A stretch of 64,000 nt of DNA from positions 534,322-598,321 of the forward strand of contig NZ_LT635783.1 of NCBI RefSeq assembly GCF_900128455.1, read 5' to 3'. Below, piece after piece: positions 9,144 through 18,756 of this stretch. Each line of letters opens with the position of its first letter. The stretch's first letter is position 1. The translations under genes and the position numbers were made by a program. Under the pieces are notes generated by a model, which ran no database searches, was not told the origin of the DNA, and was given only the letters and a program-made list of their open reading frames with translations. The stretch is from Bacteroides mediterraneensis (GTDB lineage Bacteria; Bacteroidota; Bacteroidia; Bacteroidales; Bacteroidaceae).

Positions 9144-11504
9144 ATGAAATATAAACACACATTGTGGGGCGTAGGCCTTTCTTTATTGTTCTCTTGGGGA
9201 ATGCTTTCTGCTTCGGCGGCTGCGCCGGCAGGAGAAGAGACTACCGCAAAGGAAACTTTTGAGGTAGGGAAGGGAACATTTCTGTTGAACGGAAAGCCTT
9301 TTGTGGTAAAGGCTGCCGAGGTGCATTATCCGCGTATTCCGGAACCTTACTGGGAACAGCGTATTCTTTCTTGTAAGGCATTGGGCATGAATACCCTTTG
9401 CTTGTATGTATTCTGGAACTTGCATGAACAGCATCCGGGTGAGTTCGATTTTTCAGGTAACAAGGACATTGCCAAATTCTGCCGCCTGGCACAGAAACAC
9501 GGAATGTATGTCATCGTACGTCCGGGACCGTACGTTTGTGCGGAATGGGAAATGGGCGGACTGCCTTGGTGGTTGCTGAAGAAAAAAGATGTGCAGCTGC
9601 GTACACTCGACCCTTACTACATGGAACGGGTCGGCATCTTTATGAACGAAGTAGGCAAACAGCTGGCCGACTTGCAGCTTTCCCGTGGGGGAAACATCAT
9701 CATGGTACAGGTGGAAAATGAATACGGTTCGTATGGCATCAACAAGCCTTACGTATCGGCCATCCGCGACATCGTGAAAAAAGCGGGCTTCACCGACGTG
9801 CCACTCTTCCAGTGTGACTGGAGTTCCAACTTCACCAACAATGCGCTGGATGATTTGTTGTGGACAGTAAACTTCGGTACGGGTGCCAATATTGACGAAC
9901 AGTTCAAGAAACTGAAATCGTTGCGTCCGGAAACACCGATGATGTGCAGCGAGTTCTGGAGCGGCTGGTTCGACCACTGGGGGCGGAAGCATGAAACCCG
10001 CGATGCGGCTACCATGGTGAGCGGTATCAAGGACATGCTGGACCGGAACATTTCGTTCAGCTTGTATATGACACACGGAGGTACGACCTTCGGCTGGTGG
10101 GGCGGTGCCAATAACCCGGCTTATTCGGCCATGTGCAGTTCATACGATTACGATGCGCCTATCAGTGAGGCCGGATGGACTACTCCGAAATATTTCCAGT
10201 TGCGTGACTTGTTGAAGCAATATCTTCCGGAAGGAGAAACCCTACCTGAACCTCCGGCACAGTATCCGGTGATTTCCGTGCCGGCCATTACGGACTGGAA
10301 GGTGGCTCCGTTGTTCAACAATCTGCCGCAGCCTAAGCAGTCGGAAGATATCCAGCCGATGGAAATGTTCGACCAGGGCTGGGGAACGATTCTGTATCGC
10401 ACGACTTTGAAAGAAGATGTGAAAGGTACCTTGCACATCGATGAAGTACACGACTGGGCACAGGTGTTTGCCAACGGTAAACTGTTGGGACGTTTGGATC
10501 GTCGTCACGGTGAATTTACCTTGCCGTTGAAAGAAACCTTGAAGAAAGGTACCCAGCTGGACATCCTGGTAGAAGCCATGGGACGTGTGAATTTTGACAA
10601 ATCTATCCACGACCGGAAAGGAATCTCAAAGAAGGTAGAGGTGGTCAATGGCGACCAGGCACAGGAACTGAAGGGCTGGACCGTGTATAACTTGCCTCCG
10701 TTCTATGAATTTGTGAGTCAGAAAAACTACCAGGCGGGTAAACCGGTGGAGGGACCTGCCTATTATAAAGCCACTTTCCATCTGGACAAGACGGGTGATA
10801 CATTCCTGGACATGCAGACCTGGGGAAAAGGTATGGTTTGGGTAAACGGACATGCCATGGGACGTTTCTGGGAAATCGGTCCGCAGCAGACACTGTACAT
10901 GCCGGGATGCTGGCTGAAGGAAGGCGACAATGAAATCATTGTGCTCGATTTGAAGGGCCCGGCCGAAGCCAAAGTGGTCGGCGTGGAAAAACCGATATTG
11001 GACATGTTGCGTGAAAAGGCTCCGGAAACCCATCGTAAAGACGGCCAGAACCTGAACCTGAAAGCTGAGAAGCCGGTGATGACAGGTACATTCAAGGCAG
11101 GCAACGGCTGGCAGGAAGTACGCTTTGCACAACCGGTAGCCGGACGTTACTTCTGTCTGGAAGGTGTTTCCAACTACGACGGTACCAACATTGCCGCTGT
11201 GGCAGAGATGGATGTGCTGGGCGCAGACGGAAAACCGGTTTCCCGCGAAAGCTGGAAGATTGTCTATGCCGACAGCGAAGAAACTCGCAGTGGTAACCGT
11301 ACAGCCGACAAGGTGTTCGATTTACAGGAAAGTACCTTCTGGCAGACGGTGGACAATACCGCTTATCCGCATCAGATTGTCATAGATTTAGGAAAAGAAT
11401 ATCAGGTGACAGGTTTCCGTATGCTGCCTCGCGCGGAGGCCGGTGCGCCAGGTTTGATAAAGGATTACAAAGTATATGTAAAGAAAGCAGATTTTACATA
11501 TTGA
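9144..11504 (+). CDS. GH35 beta-galactosidase with C-terminal discoidin-like domain
   Basis: A secreted beta-galactosidase of 786 residues when started at the ATG at 9144. The frame opens earlier at 9084, but only the later ATG places a proper signal peptide (KYKHTLWGVGLSLLFSWG then ASAAAP) at the terminus. The TIM barrel spans about residues 40-360. The acid/base is Glu193 in VENEYGSYG and the nucleophile Glu270 in MCSEFWSG, both in canonical GH35 motifs. Beta-sandwich domains follow (about 400-640), then a F5/8-type-C-like module (about 665-786) that probably binds carbohydrate. It would remove terminal beta-galactose, which fits galactan or arabinogalactan chains beside the GH43 and GH51 enzymes. 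A strong terminator follows. Confidence 0.95.
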   Translation: MKYKHTLWGVGLSLLFSWGMLSASAAAPAGEETTAKETFEVGKGTFLLNGKPFVVKAAEVHYPRIPEPYWEQRILSCKALGMNTLCLYVFWNLHEQHPGEFDFSGNKDIAKFCRLAQKHGMYVIVRPGPYVCAEWEMGGLPWWLLKKKDVQLRTLDPYYMERVGIFMNEVGKQLADLQLSRGGNIIMVQVENEYGSYGINKPYVSAIRDIVKKAGFTDVPLFQCDWSSNFTNNALDDLLWTVNFGTGANIDEQFKKLKSLRPETPMMCSEFWSGWFDHWGRKHETRDAATMVSGIKDMLDRNISFSLYMTHGGTTFGWWGGANNPAYSAMCSSYDYDAPISEAGWTTPKYFQLRDLLKQYLPEGETLPEPPAQYPVISVPAITDWKVAPLFNNLPQPKQSEDIQPMEMFDQGWGTILYRTTLKEDVKGTLHIDEVHDWAQVFANGKLLGRLDRRHGEFTLPLKETLKKGTQLDILVEAMGRVNFDKSIHDRKGISKKVEVVNGDQAQELKGWTVYNLPPFYEFVSQKNYQAGKPVEGPAYYKATFHLDKTGDTFLDMQTWGKGMVWVNGHAMGRFWEIGPQQTLYMPGCWLKEGDNEIIVLDLKGPAEAKVVGVEKPILDMLREKAPETHRKDGQNLNLKAEKPVMTGTFKAGNGWQEVRFAQPVAGRYFCLEGVSNYDGTNIAAVAEMDVLGADGKPVSRESWKIVYADSEETRSGNRTADKVFDLQESTFWQTVDNTAYPHQIVIDLGKEYQVTGFRMLPRAEAGAPGLIKDYKVYVKKADFTY

Positions 11505-11542
11505 TTTTCAGTTCGTATAGAACTTAAGGTAATTCAGGAGGG

Positions 11543-11579
11543 ATATCCCGCGGACAGCAAGTCTGCGGGATATTTTTTT
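11543..11579 (+). terminator. Rho-independent terminator after GH35
   Basis: A 13-base stem with one mismatch (ATATCCCGC core), a five-base loop and a run of seven Ts. It closes the carbohydrate gene block. Confidence 0.9.
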
Positions 11580-11697
11580 GTCTGATGGAAGAAAAATCCC
11601 TTTATTCCATGTCTTTATGACATTTTTTTACGAAATTTGCCGCCCAATGTGAAATTAGGTATGCAAGGAGAGTTTGCATCGGATAACAGATGAAAGA

Positions 11698-13011
11698 ATG
11701 AACGATTCAAAACCGACATTTAAGGAAATAAACGAAAGTTATACATTAAAAGAAGCCATTGCGGAAGCCAAGCGTTGCCTGAACTGCAAGCATCCTTCCT
11801 GTAAGAAGGGATGTCCGATTGAAAATGATATTCCTGAATTTATCCATGAGTTATCGAAGGGGAACATGGGGAACGCCATGGCAATTATCAATGAAAAAAG
11901 TAATCTTCCGGCTATTTGCGGCCGTGTCTGCCCGCATGAAAAACAGTGTCAGGGACATTGCGTGCTCTATCCGAAAGGGAAAGGTATTGAAATCGGGAAG
12001 CTGGAACGCTTCATCGCCGATTTTGATACGGAGATGAATTTGATTCGTGAGAAACTGCCGCAGAAAACCCGTGGAAAGGTGGCCGTCATCGGTTCGGGTC
12101 CTGCCGGACTGACTGTGGCAGGCGACTTGGCCCGCCAGGGTTTCAATGTGACCATCTTTGAAAGTCAGGCGGAAGCCGGCGGTGTCTTGATGTACGGTAT
12201 TCCGGAATACCGCTTGCCCAAACAGGTGGTACGTCAGGAAATCCAGAAGATTGAAGCGCTGGGAGTGACTTTCGTGTTGAATTGTGTGGTGGGAAAACAG
12301 CTGAACATCGATGATCTTTTTGCACAGGGCTATGATGCCATTTTTATCGGTTCGGGTACGGCGTTGCCGAAATCGCTGGATGTTCCGGGGGCCGGATTGC
12401 GTGGTGTCATTCAAGCCACATACCTGTTACACATGGCCAATATCTACAACGAAGGTACGGTGGGACGTGACAAGGTGCCGGTCATTGAAGGCGAGCATGT
12501 GGCCGTGATGGGATGCGGCAACGTAGCCATGGATGCAGCCCGTACGGCTGTACGTATGGGAGCTGCCAGTGTGACCATTGTGTACCGTCGCACGGAGGCC
12601 GACATGCCGGCCATTCAGGCAGAGTATCAGGCGGCCTTGCAGGAAGGAGTGAAATTCCTGTGGCAGACCTCTACCACGGAGTTTCTGGGCAATGCGGAAG
12701 GAAAGGTTGTCGGCTTGCGGGCCAACACCCCGGAGGGTGTCAAGGAATATGCCTTCGACCGTATCTGTCTGGCAGTAGGTTCTCGTCCGGCCAGCCGGAT
12801 TGTATCTACGACCGAAGGCATTGATACCGACGATAACGGCTATGTACTGGTGAAGGAACGTCCGTTTGGCATGACCAGTCGCAAGGGAGTCTTTGCTGGA
12901 GGTGATGTGGTCCATCGGCCGCAGACTGTGGTGATGGCCATGAAAGCGGCCAAGAGTGTGGCTGTGGGTATCGCGCAGTATGTAGATGCCATAAAACTAT
13001 TGAGTGAATGA
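11698..13011 (+). CDS. gltA: NADPH-dependent glutamate synthase-type oxidoreductase (GltA/GltD family)
   Basis: A flavoprotein oxidoreductase of the family that supplies electrons to glutamate synthase or acts with NfnA/SudB-like partners. The ATG at 11698 gives 437 residues; a TTG at 11674 would add eight and is less likely. The N-terminal domain carries two cysteine clusters for 4Fe-4S centres (CLNCKHPSCKKGCP near residue 30 and CGRVCPHEKQCQGHC near residue 80). An FAD-binding Rossmann motif (VIGSGPAGL, about residue 130) and an NADPH-binding motif (VMGCGNVAMDAARTAVR, about residue 275) follow. The usual partner subunit is not next to it here, which fits the stand-alone homotetrameric type. 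No promoter could be fixed with confidence. Confidence 0.88.
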   Translation: MNDSKPTFKEINESYTLKEAIAEAKRCLNCKHPSCKKGCPIENDIPEFIHELSKGNMGNAMAIINEKSNLPAICGRVCPHEKQCQGHCVLYPKGKGIEIGKLERFIADFDTEMNLIREKLPQKTRGKVAVIGSGPAGLTVAGDLARQGFNVTIFESQAEAGGVLMYGIPEYRLPKQVVRQEIQKIEALGVTFVLNCVVGKQLNIDDLFAQGYDAIFIGSGTALPKSLDVPGAGLRGVIQATYLLHMANIYNEGTVGRDKVPVIEGEHVAVMGCGNVAMDAARTAVRMGAASVTIVYRRTEADMPAIQAEYQAALQEGVKFLWQTSTTEFLGNAEGKVVGLRANTPEGVKEYAFDRICLAVGSRPASRIVSTTEGIDTDDNGYVLVKERPFGMTSRKGVFAGGDVVHRPQTVVMAMKAAKSVAVGIAQYVDAIKLLSE

Positions 13012-13131
13012 CCTAATTATAAAATAAATACTAAAGTTTGGGCTGTATCTCCTGATAACTCAGGAAAAAGCATTAATTTCGCGAATTCAAATGAATGTGT
13101 AGAAATTAGATACCAAAAATAATTTACGACA

Positions 13132-14481
13132 ATGATGGAGCTTGATTTACTCACAGCTGTATCGCCGATTGACGGCCGATACAGAAGCAAAGCGGGAGCT
13201 TTGGCTGCTTATTTTTCTGAATATGCACTCATGAAATATCGTGTGCGGGTGGAAATAGAATATTTCATTACCTTGTGTGAGCTGCCGTTGCCGCAGTTGA
13301 GTTCATTCGACGCGGCTCGTTTCGAATCTCTCCGTGATATTTACCGCAACTTTTCGGAAGCTGATGCGGCACGTATCAAGGAAATCGAAAGTGTGACCAA
13401 CCACGATGTGAAGGCTGTAGAGTATTTCATCAAGGAGCAGTTTGATAAACTGGGCGGACTGGAACCTTACAAGGAATTCATCCATTTCGGACTGACTTCT
13501 CAGGATATCAACAATACTTCTGTCCCCTTGTCGATTAAAGATGCGCTGGAAGAAGTTTATTATCCGCAGATTCAGAAGCTGATTGACCAGCTGACAACGT
13601 ATGCGGAAGAATGGAAGAACATTCCGATGCTGGCAAAAACACACGGACAGCCGGCTTCCCCGACTCGTCTGGGAAAAGAAATCATGGTCTTTGTGTATCG
13701 TCTGAACCGTCAGCTGGCCGTATTGAAAGCTTGTCCGCTGACCGCGAAGTTCGGTGGGGCTACCGGCAACTACAACGCCCATCACGTGGCTTATCCGGAG
13801 TATGACTGGAAGGCATTCGGCAACAAGTTTGTATCGGAAAAACTGGGGCTGGAACGGGAAGAATATACCACACAGATTTCCAACTATGACGGACTGGGAG
13901 CTATCTTTGATGCCATGAAGCGGATCAATACCATCATGATTGACATGAACCGTGACTTCTGGCAATATATCTCCATGGAGTACTTCAAGCAGAAAATCAA
14001 AGCGGGCGAAGTGGGCTCCAGTGCCATGCCGCATAAGGTGAACCCGATTGACTTTGAAAATGCGGAAGGTAATCTGGGAATGGCCAACGCCATTTTTGCA
14101 CATCTGTCTTCCAAGCTGCCGATATCTCGTCTGCAGCGTGACTTGACCGACTCTACGGTATTGCGTAACATCGGCGTACCGTTCGGACATACTATCATTG
14201 CCATCCAGAGTTCCTTGAAGGGCCTCGGCAAATTGCTGCTGAACGAGCATAAGATTTATGAAGATTTGGATAACTGCTGGAGCGTAGTGGCTGAAGCTAT
14301 TCAGACGATTCTGCGTCGCGAAGCTTATCCGCATCCGTATGAAGCCCTGAAGGCTTTGACTCGTACGAACCAGGCTATTACGGAAGCATCCATCAAGGAC
14401 TTTATCGAGACACTGAACGTGAGTGAAGACATCAAAAAAGAATTGCGTGCGATTACTCCGCACAACTATACTGGAGTATAA
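13132..14481 (+). CDS. purB: Adenylosuccinate lyase
   Basis: Catalyses two beta-eliminations in purine synthesis: SAICAR to AICAR, and adenylosuccinate to AMP, each releasing fumarate. The protein of 449 residues starts LDLLTAVSPIDGRY like its homologues. Two adjacent ATG codons (13132 and 13135) make the exact start uncertain by one residue. The superfamily signature GSSAMPHKVNP lies near residue 293 on the mobile loop, a TSQDINNT motif near 124, and KTHGQPASPT near 165 with the catalytic His. Length fits the family. It stands alone, with gltA upstream and an RNA-modifying enzyme 64 bases downstream. Confidence 0.97.
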   Translation: MMELDLLTAVSPIDGRYRSKAGALAAYFSEYALMKYRVRVEIEYFITLCELPLPQLSSFDAARFESLRDIYRNFSEADAARIKEIESVTNHDVKAVEYFIKEQFDKLGGLEPYKEFIHFGLTSQDINNTSVPLSIKDALEEVYYPQIQKLIDQLTTYAEEWKNIPMLAKTHGQPASPTRLGKEIMVFVYRLNRQLAVLKACPLTAKFGGATGNYNAHHVAYPEYDWKAFGNKFVSEKLGLEREEYTTQISNYDGLGAIFDAMKRINTIMIDMNRDFWQYISMEYFKQKIKAGEVGSSAMPHKVNPIDFENAEGNLGMANAIFAHLSSKLPISRLQRDLTDSTVLRNIGVPFGHTIIAIQSSLKGLGKLLLNEHKIYEDLDNCWSVVAEAIQTILRREAYPHPYEALKALTRTNQAITEASIKDFIETLNVSEDIKKELRAITPHNYTGV

Positions 14482-14545
14482 CTTAAAACAATAAATATCG
14501 CCCGAGAGGGTGTCAGAGTATTAATTAGCATTAAACAGAAAAATT

Positions 14546-15862
14546 ATGGCAGAAAAAGAATTCAGACAGGAAGGCGAAAACAGCCAGTCTGGCCGCGATG
14601 GTTACAAGTCTTATAACAGAGAAGGGTATAATAAGTACGGTAGAGGCGAGAAAAGCAACAGCTACGGTCGCCGTCCGTATAACAACAATAGAGAAGGGGG
14701 AGAGGGTTATCGCTCTTCCTATAATCCTCGTTTCAATAACAACAACGGGGAGGACCGTCCGCAGAGAGGTGGCTACGGCAATCGTCCGCAGCGTCCTTAT
14801 GGCAACCGTCCGTATAACAATGAAGGAGGAGAACAGCGCTCTTCTTACAATCCGCGTTTCAATAACAACAATGGAGGACGTCCGCAGCGTTCTTACGGCA
14901 ACCGTCCGTATAATAACAACAATGAGGGGGGTGAGCAGCGCCCGTATCGTCCGCGCTTCAACAATGGCGGACAGCAGGGTGGTGAACAGCGTTCCTATCG
15001 TCCGCGTTTCAATAACGGTGGACAGCAAGGTGGTTATGGACGTCCGCAAGGAGGGTACCGTCCGCGTACAGCTGACTACAATCCGAATGCGAAATACAGC
15101 ATGAAGAAGCAGATTGAGTACAAGGATGTGCTGACCGACCCGGATGAACCGATTCGTTTGAACAAGTTCCTGGCCAATGCGGGAATCTGCTCTCGCCGTG
15201 AAGCGGATGAATTCATCACCGCCGGAGTGGTTTCAGTGAACGGTGAAATCGTGACGGAACTGGGTACGAAGGTGAAACGTTCGGATGAAGTGAAGTTCCA
15301 CGACCAGCCGGTGAGCATCGAACGCAAGGTGTATGTGTTGCTCAACAAACCGAAAGATTGTGTGACGACTTCCGACGATCCTCAGGAACGCAAGACGGTG
15401 ATGGATTTCGTGAAAGGTGCCTGCAAGGAACGCATTTATCCGGTGGGACGTCTGGACCGCAATACTACGGGTGTGCTCCTGTTGACGAACGACGGAGACC
15501 TGGCTTCCAAGCTGACGCATCCGAAGTTCCTGAAGAAGAAAATCTACCATGTATATTGCGACAAGAACGTGACTAAGGCGGATTTGGATCAGATTGTACA
15601 GGGTATCACACTCGACGATGGTGAAATCCATGCCGATGCCATCAGTTATGCTTCGGATACGGACAAGTCGCAGGTAGGCATTGAAATCCACTCCGGAAAG
15701 AACCGTATCGTGCGCCGTATTTTCGAATCGCTGGGATATCGGGTAGTGAAACTGGACCGTGTGTATTTCGCCGGACTGACCAAGAAGGGACTTCGTCGGG
15801 GTGACTGGCGCTACTTGACAGAACAGGAAGTAGCCATGTTGCGTATGGGGTCTTTTGAATAA
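14546..15862 (+). CDS. rluB: 23S rRNA pseudouridine synthase (RluB/RsuA family) with long disordered N-terminus
   Basis: Isomerises a uridine to pseudouridine in rRNA, most likely 23S rRNA as in RluB. The conserved part starts near residue 198 with an S4 RNA-binding domain (RLNKFLANAGICSRREADE), followed by the catalytic domain with Asp304 in GRLDRNTTGVLLLTNDG. The first 190 residues are unusual: a low-complexity region of Gly, Arg, Asn, Tyr and Gln in imperfect repeats around YNPRFNNNN, YGNRPYNN and RPRFNNGGQQGG. It resembles the RGG tails of RNA-binding proteins and is probably disordered and RNA-binding. Family assignment is secure; RluB rather than a paralogue is likely but not proven. 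Confidence 0.9.
   Translation: MAEKEFRQEGENSQSGRDGYKSYNREGYNKYGRGEKSNSYGRRPYNNNREGGEGYRSSYNPRFNNNNGEDRPQRGGYGNRPQRPYGNRPYNNEGGEQRSSYNPRFNNNNGGRPQRSYGNRPYNNNNEGGEQRPYRPRFNNGGQQGGEQRSYRPRFNNGGQQGGYGRPQGGYRPRTADYNPNAKYSMKKQIEYKDVLTDPDEPIRLNKFLANAGICSRREADEFITAGVVSVNGEIVTELGTKVKRSDEVKFHDQPVSIERKVYVLLNKPKDCVTTSDDPQERKTVMDFVKGACKERIYPVGRLDRNTTGVLLLTNDGDLASKLTHPKFLKKKIYHVYCDKNVTKADLDQIVQGITLDDGEIHADAISYASDTDKSQVGIEIHSGKNRIVRRIFESLGYRVVKLDRVYFAGLTKKGLRRGDWRYLTEQEVAMLRMGSFE
14690..15065 (+). repeat. Imperfect coding repeats in the rluB N-terminal region
   Basis: Repeated words such as CGTCCGTATAACAA and CGTTTCAATAACAA recur about every 60-100 bases and encode RPYNN and RFNN blocks. Such a tract can gain or lose units by slippage or recombination. 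Confidence 0.75.
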
Positions 15863-15876
15863 CGAGAAACAAATGG

Positions 15877-15917
15877 AACACAGGGATAGGCGGATACCAA
15901 ATATCTCTGTGTTTTTT
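15877..15917 (+). terminator. Terminator between rluB and asnS
   Basis: A 12-base stem with one mismatch (AACACAGGGATA against TATCTCTGTGTT), a 13-base loop and six Ts. Confidence 0.75.
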
Positions 15918-15945
15918 AGATTAATTGATAAAACAGAGAATCAAA

Positions 15946-17349
15946 ATGGAAACAATTCGTAGAACAAAAATTGTTGACCTGCTGAAGCGTGAAGATTTTG
16001 GAGCGATGGTCAATGTGAAGGGTTGGGTACGTACTCGCCGTGGTAGCAAGCAAGTAAACTTTATTGCGTTGAATGATGGTTCTACTATAAATAATGTGCA
16101 GATTGTGGTTGATCTGGCTAATTTCGACGAGGAACTGCTGAAGCTGATTACCACCGGTGCATGTCTGAGCGTGAACGGAGAACTGGTGAAGTCAGTCGGT
16201 GCCGGTCAGGCTGCCGAAATCCAGGCGCGTGAAATTGAGGTACTGGGTACTTGCGACAATACTTATCCGTTGCAGAAGAAAGGACACTCCATGGAATTCT
16301 TACGTGAAATCGCTCATCTGCGTCCGCGTACGAATACGTTTGGTGCTGTATTCCGTATCCGTCATAACATGGCAATCGCCATTCATAAGTTCTTCCATGA
16401 AAGAGGTTTCTTCTATTTCCATACTCCGTTGATTACCGCTTCCGACTGCGAAGGAGCAGGACAGATGTTCCAGGTAACGACCATGAACCTTTATGACTTG
16501 AAGAAGGATGAGAACGGTTCTATCATTTATGACAATGACTTCTTTGGAAGACAGACCAGTCTGACGGTTTCCGGACAGTTGGAAGGTGAGCTGGCAGCTA
16601 CTGCTTTGGGAGCTATCTATACGTTCGGACCGACTTTCCGTGCCGAAAACTCCAATACACCGCGTCACTTGGCTGAGTTCTGGATGATTGAACCGGAAGT
16701 GGCTTTCAATGACATCAATGACAACATGGATTTGGCAGAGGAATTCATTAAATATTGCGTACAGTGGGCTTTGGACAACTGTTACGACGATGTGAAGTTC
16801 CTGAATGACATGTTTGATAAGGGCTTGATTGAACGTCTGCAAGGAGTTTTGAAAGAGTCTTTCGTGCGTTTGCCCTATACGGAAGGTATCAAGATTCTGG
16901 AAGAAGCAGTAGCTAACGGCCACAAGTTTGAATTCCCGGTTTACTGGGGCGTGGATTTGGCTTCAGAACATGAACGTTTCTTGGTGGAAGAGCACTTCAA
17001 ACGTCCGGTTATTTTGACGGATTATCCGAAGGAAATCAAGGCCTTCTATATGAAGCAGAACGAAGACGGAAAGACCGTACGCGCAATGGATGTATTGTTC
17101 CCGAAGATTGGCGAAATTATCGGCGGTTCAGAGCGTGAGGCAGACTACGACAAACTGTTGACCCGTATCCAGGAATTGCATATTCCGATGAAAGACATGT
17201 GGTGGTATCTGGATACCCGTAAGTATGGTTCATGTCCTCATTCAGGCTTCGGGCTGGGTTTTGAACGTTTGCTGTTGTTTGTGACTGGTATGTCGAACAT
17301 CCGTGACGTGATTCCGTTCCCACGTACCCCGAGAAATGCCGAATTCTAA
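15946..17349 (+). CDS. asnS: Asparagine--tRNA ligase
   Basis: Charges tRNA-Asn with asparagine. The ATG at 15946 gives 467 residues, the usual length; an upstream TTG in frame would add seven residues not typical of the family. An OB-fold anticodon-binding domain occupies about residues 1-115 ([20 protein letters not shown]), and the class II catalytic core follows, with motif 2 around [22 protein letters not shown] and motif 3 around [15 protein letters not shown] near the C-terminus. The [10 protein letters not shown] ending is typical of AsnRS. It is flanked by terminators on both sides and so appears monocistronic. Confidence 0.98.
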   Translation: METIRRTKIVDLLKREDFGAMVNVKGWVRTRRGSKQVNFIALNDGSTINNVQIVVDLANFDEELLKLITTGACLSVNGELVKSVGAGQAAEIQAREIEVLGTCDNTYPLQKKGHSMEFLREIAHLRPRTNTFGAVFRIRHNMAIAIHKFFHERGFFYFHTPLITASDCEGAGQMFQVTTMNLYDLKKDENGSIIYDNDFFGRQTSLTVSGQLEGELAATALGAIYTFGPTFRAENSNTPRHLAEFWMIEPEVAFNDINDNMDLAEEFIKYCVQWALDNCYDDVKFLNDMFDKGLIERLQGVLKESFVRLPYTEGIKILEEAVANGHKFEFPVYWGVDLASEHERFLVEEHFKRPVILTDYPKEIKAFYMKQNEDGKTVRAMDVLFPKIGEIIGGSEREADYDKLLTRIQELHIPMKDMWWYLDTRKYGSCPHSGFGLGFERLLLFVTGMSNIRDVIPFPRTPRNAEF

Positions 17350-17374
17350 GCGTAAATAATATTTTTGTAAGGAG

Positions 17375-17409
17375 AAAAAAAGTCATTCCAAGCGGAATGA
17401 CTTTTTTTT
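17375..17409 (+). terminator. Terminator after asnS
   Basis: A perfect 9-base stem AGTCATTCC with loop AAGC, preceded by an A-run and followed by eight Ts; with the A/T runs it could act in both directions. Confidence 0.93.
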
Positions 17410-17463
17410 ATGTGTTTTGGGTAGAAAAAAGTGCATAAAATGCGTGATTTTCAAATTATTTTA

Positions 17464-17471
17464 TAATTTTG
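17464..17471 (+). promoter_or_regulatory. -7 element for the DUF4488 gene
   Basis: TAATTTTG matches TAnnTTTG, 36 bases before the start. The upstream region is A/T-rich and a -33 TTTG is not distinct. Confidence 0.6.
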
Positions 17472-17507
17472 TAGGTAACCTAACGAGTAATTCTAATACT
17501 TTAAGTT

Positions 17508-17999
17508 ATGAAAATACGTTATTTCTTTCTGATGGCATTTCTAATGCTTTTGGCTGTCGGCAATTCGATGGCTCAGGATGTACAGGAGAAGACTCCAATC
17601 ACTTTACATGGGGTATGGCAGATGTGTTTTTATCGTTCTAATTCTCCGGATATTCCCGGTGAACTTAAGACAAGTAATTCCTTGAAGATTCTTTCAGATG
17701 ACGGGCATTTTACGAATCTGCTGATGATGCAGACGGGGGCTGTGATTCTGGGGTATGGTACCTACGAAATCAACAATGAGGGCCTTTATACAGAATATGT
17801 AGAGAAAAACGTACATCTTCCACAATTAAACGGGGGAAAGAATGAAATGCATTTCGAACTGAAGGAAAACGGAACGTTGATGTATGTGAAATATTTCCTG
17901 AAAAATGACGCCAATGGAAATGAGATTGATTCGTGGTGTCATGAAATTTGGAAGAAAGTCGAAATGTCGCCGGTTTACCCGGGTGATGAACTGAGATAA
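17508..17999 (+). CDS. Secreted DUF4488-type protein, function unknown
   Basis: A 163-residue protein with a clear signal peptide (residues 1-22, ending NSMAQ), hence periplasmic or secreted. The mature sequence starts TPITLHGVWQMCFYR and ends SWCHEIWKKVE, a pattern I associate with DUF4488, a small lipocalin-like domain common in Bacteroides. The core is a run of amphipathic strands, consistent with a small beta-barrel that could hold a hydrophobic ligand. It has its own -7 element upstream and a terminator downstream, so it is a single-gene unit. No enzymatic motif is visible. Family call moderate; function unknown. Confidence 0.82.
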   Translation: MKIRYFFLMAFLMLLAVGNSMAQDVQEKTPITLHGVWQMCFYRSNSPDIPGELKTSNSLKILSDDGHFTNLLMMQTGAVILGYGTYEINNEGLYTEYVEKNVHLPQLNGGKNEMHFELKENGTLMYVKYFLKNDANGNEIDSWCHEIWKKVEMSPVYPGDELR

Positions 18000-18028
18000 G
18001 GAAATCCGAAAATGAAGAATAAAGAAGG

Positions 18029-18074
18029 AAGGCGGTTCCGGGATGAGGTCCGGATACCGCCTTTCTTGTTTTTG
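18029..18074 (+). terminator. Terminator after the DUF4488 gene
   Basis: A stem AAGGCGGT-CCGG pairing with CCGG-ACCGCCTT, with one bulge, an eight-base loop and a T-rich tail. Confidence 0.85.
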
Positions 18075-18132
18075 GGCATAGAGTCGCTATTCATAATCAA
18101 CCGTTTATCCCGCGAAAAAAAAACTTAAAATC

Positions 18133-18163
18133 TTTGTCGGTTAAAAGAAAAGCCGTACCTTTG
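18133..18163 (+). promoter_or_regulatory. Consensus promoter of the rplM-rpsI-rpsB-tsf operon
   Basis: TTTG at 18133-18136 and TACCTTTG at 18156-18163 are separated by 19 bases, a perfect match to the Bacteroidetes promoter consensus. Confidence 0.88.
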
Positions 18164-18288
18164 CAAGCCGATTATTATCAACTAGTGATAAATTTTTAAT
18201 TCTGAGTGCTTTATTCTTCTTTGTCCGGGAAGAGTAGGGCGGGAGGAATTTGTTTTTTAGTAGTTAACATTTTAAAAAAGATTTAAGA
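18164..18288 (+). promoter_or_regulatory. Long 5' leader before rplM, possible autoregulatory site
   Basis: About 120 bases separate the predicted start of transcription from the GTG start of rplM, much longer than at neighbouring genes. It contains a GC-richer segment (about 18214-18247) that could fold. Ribosomal protein operons are often controlled by a protein binding its own leader. That L13 does so here is inference only. Confidence 0.35.
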
Positions 18289-18750
18289 GTGGATACTTTA
18301 AGTTACAAGACCATTTCTGCAAACAAGGAAACAGCAACGAAAGAATGGGTTGTTGTGGATGCTACCGATCAGGTTGTAGGCCGTCTCGGTGCGAAAGTTG
18401 CAAAGTTGTTGAGAGGTAAGTACAAACCTAACTTCACCCCTCATGTAGACTGCGGTGATAACGTAATCATCATTAACGCAGACAAAGTGAAATTTACAGG
18501 TAAGAAAATGACTGACAAGATTTACCTGAGCTATACAGGTTATCCTGGTGGTCAGCGTGAAATTACTCCGGCTCGTCTGATGGCAAAACCGAATGGCGCT
18601 GAGAAATTGATGAAGAGAGTAGTTAAAGGTATGCTTCCTAAGAATCGTCTGGGAGCTAAGTTGCTGGGCAACTTGTATGTTTACGAAGGAAGTGAACACA
18701 AACACGAAGCTCAGACTCCGAAAGTAATCGATATTAATTCACTTAAATAA
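18289..18750 (+). CDS. rplM: 50S ribosomal protein L13, GTG start
   Basis: L13 of the large ribosomal subunit, 153 residues. The start is GTG at 18289, since homologues begin MDTLSYKTISANK and no ATG lies in frame near it. The conserved core VVDATDQVVGRLGAKVAKLLRGK and the YTGYPGGQ motif are present, with the family's VKGMLPKNRLG segment near residue 115. It is first in an operon with rpsI six bases downstream and then rpsB and tsf. The use of GTG after a long leader may limit or tune translation. Confidence 0.97.
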   Translation: MDTLSYKTISANKETATKEWVVVDATDQVVGRLGAKVAKLLRGKYKPNFTPHVDCGDNVIIINADKVKFTGKKMTDKIYLSYTGYPGGQREITPARLMAKPNGAEKLMKRVVKGMLPKNRLGAKLLGNLYVYEGSEHKHEAQTPKVIDINSLK

Positions 18751-18756
18751 TAAAGA

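Noticed and set aside
11674-11697. TTG start for the gltA-type gene
   Set aside because: An ATG in frame 24 bases later fits the family start better.
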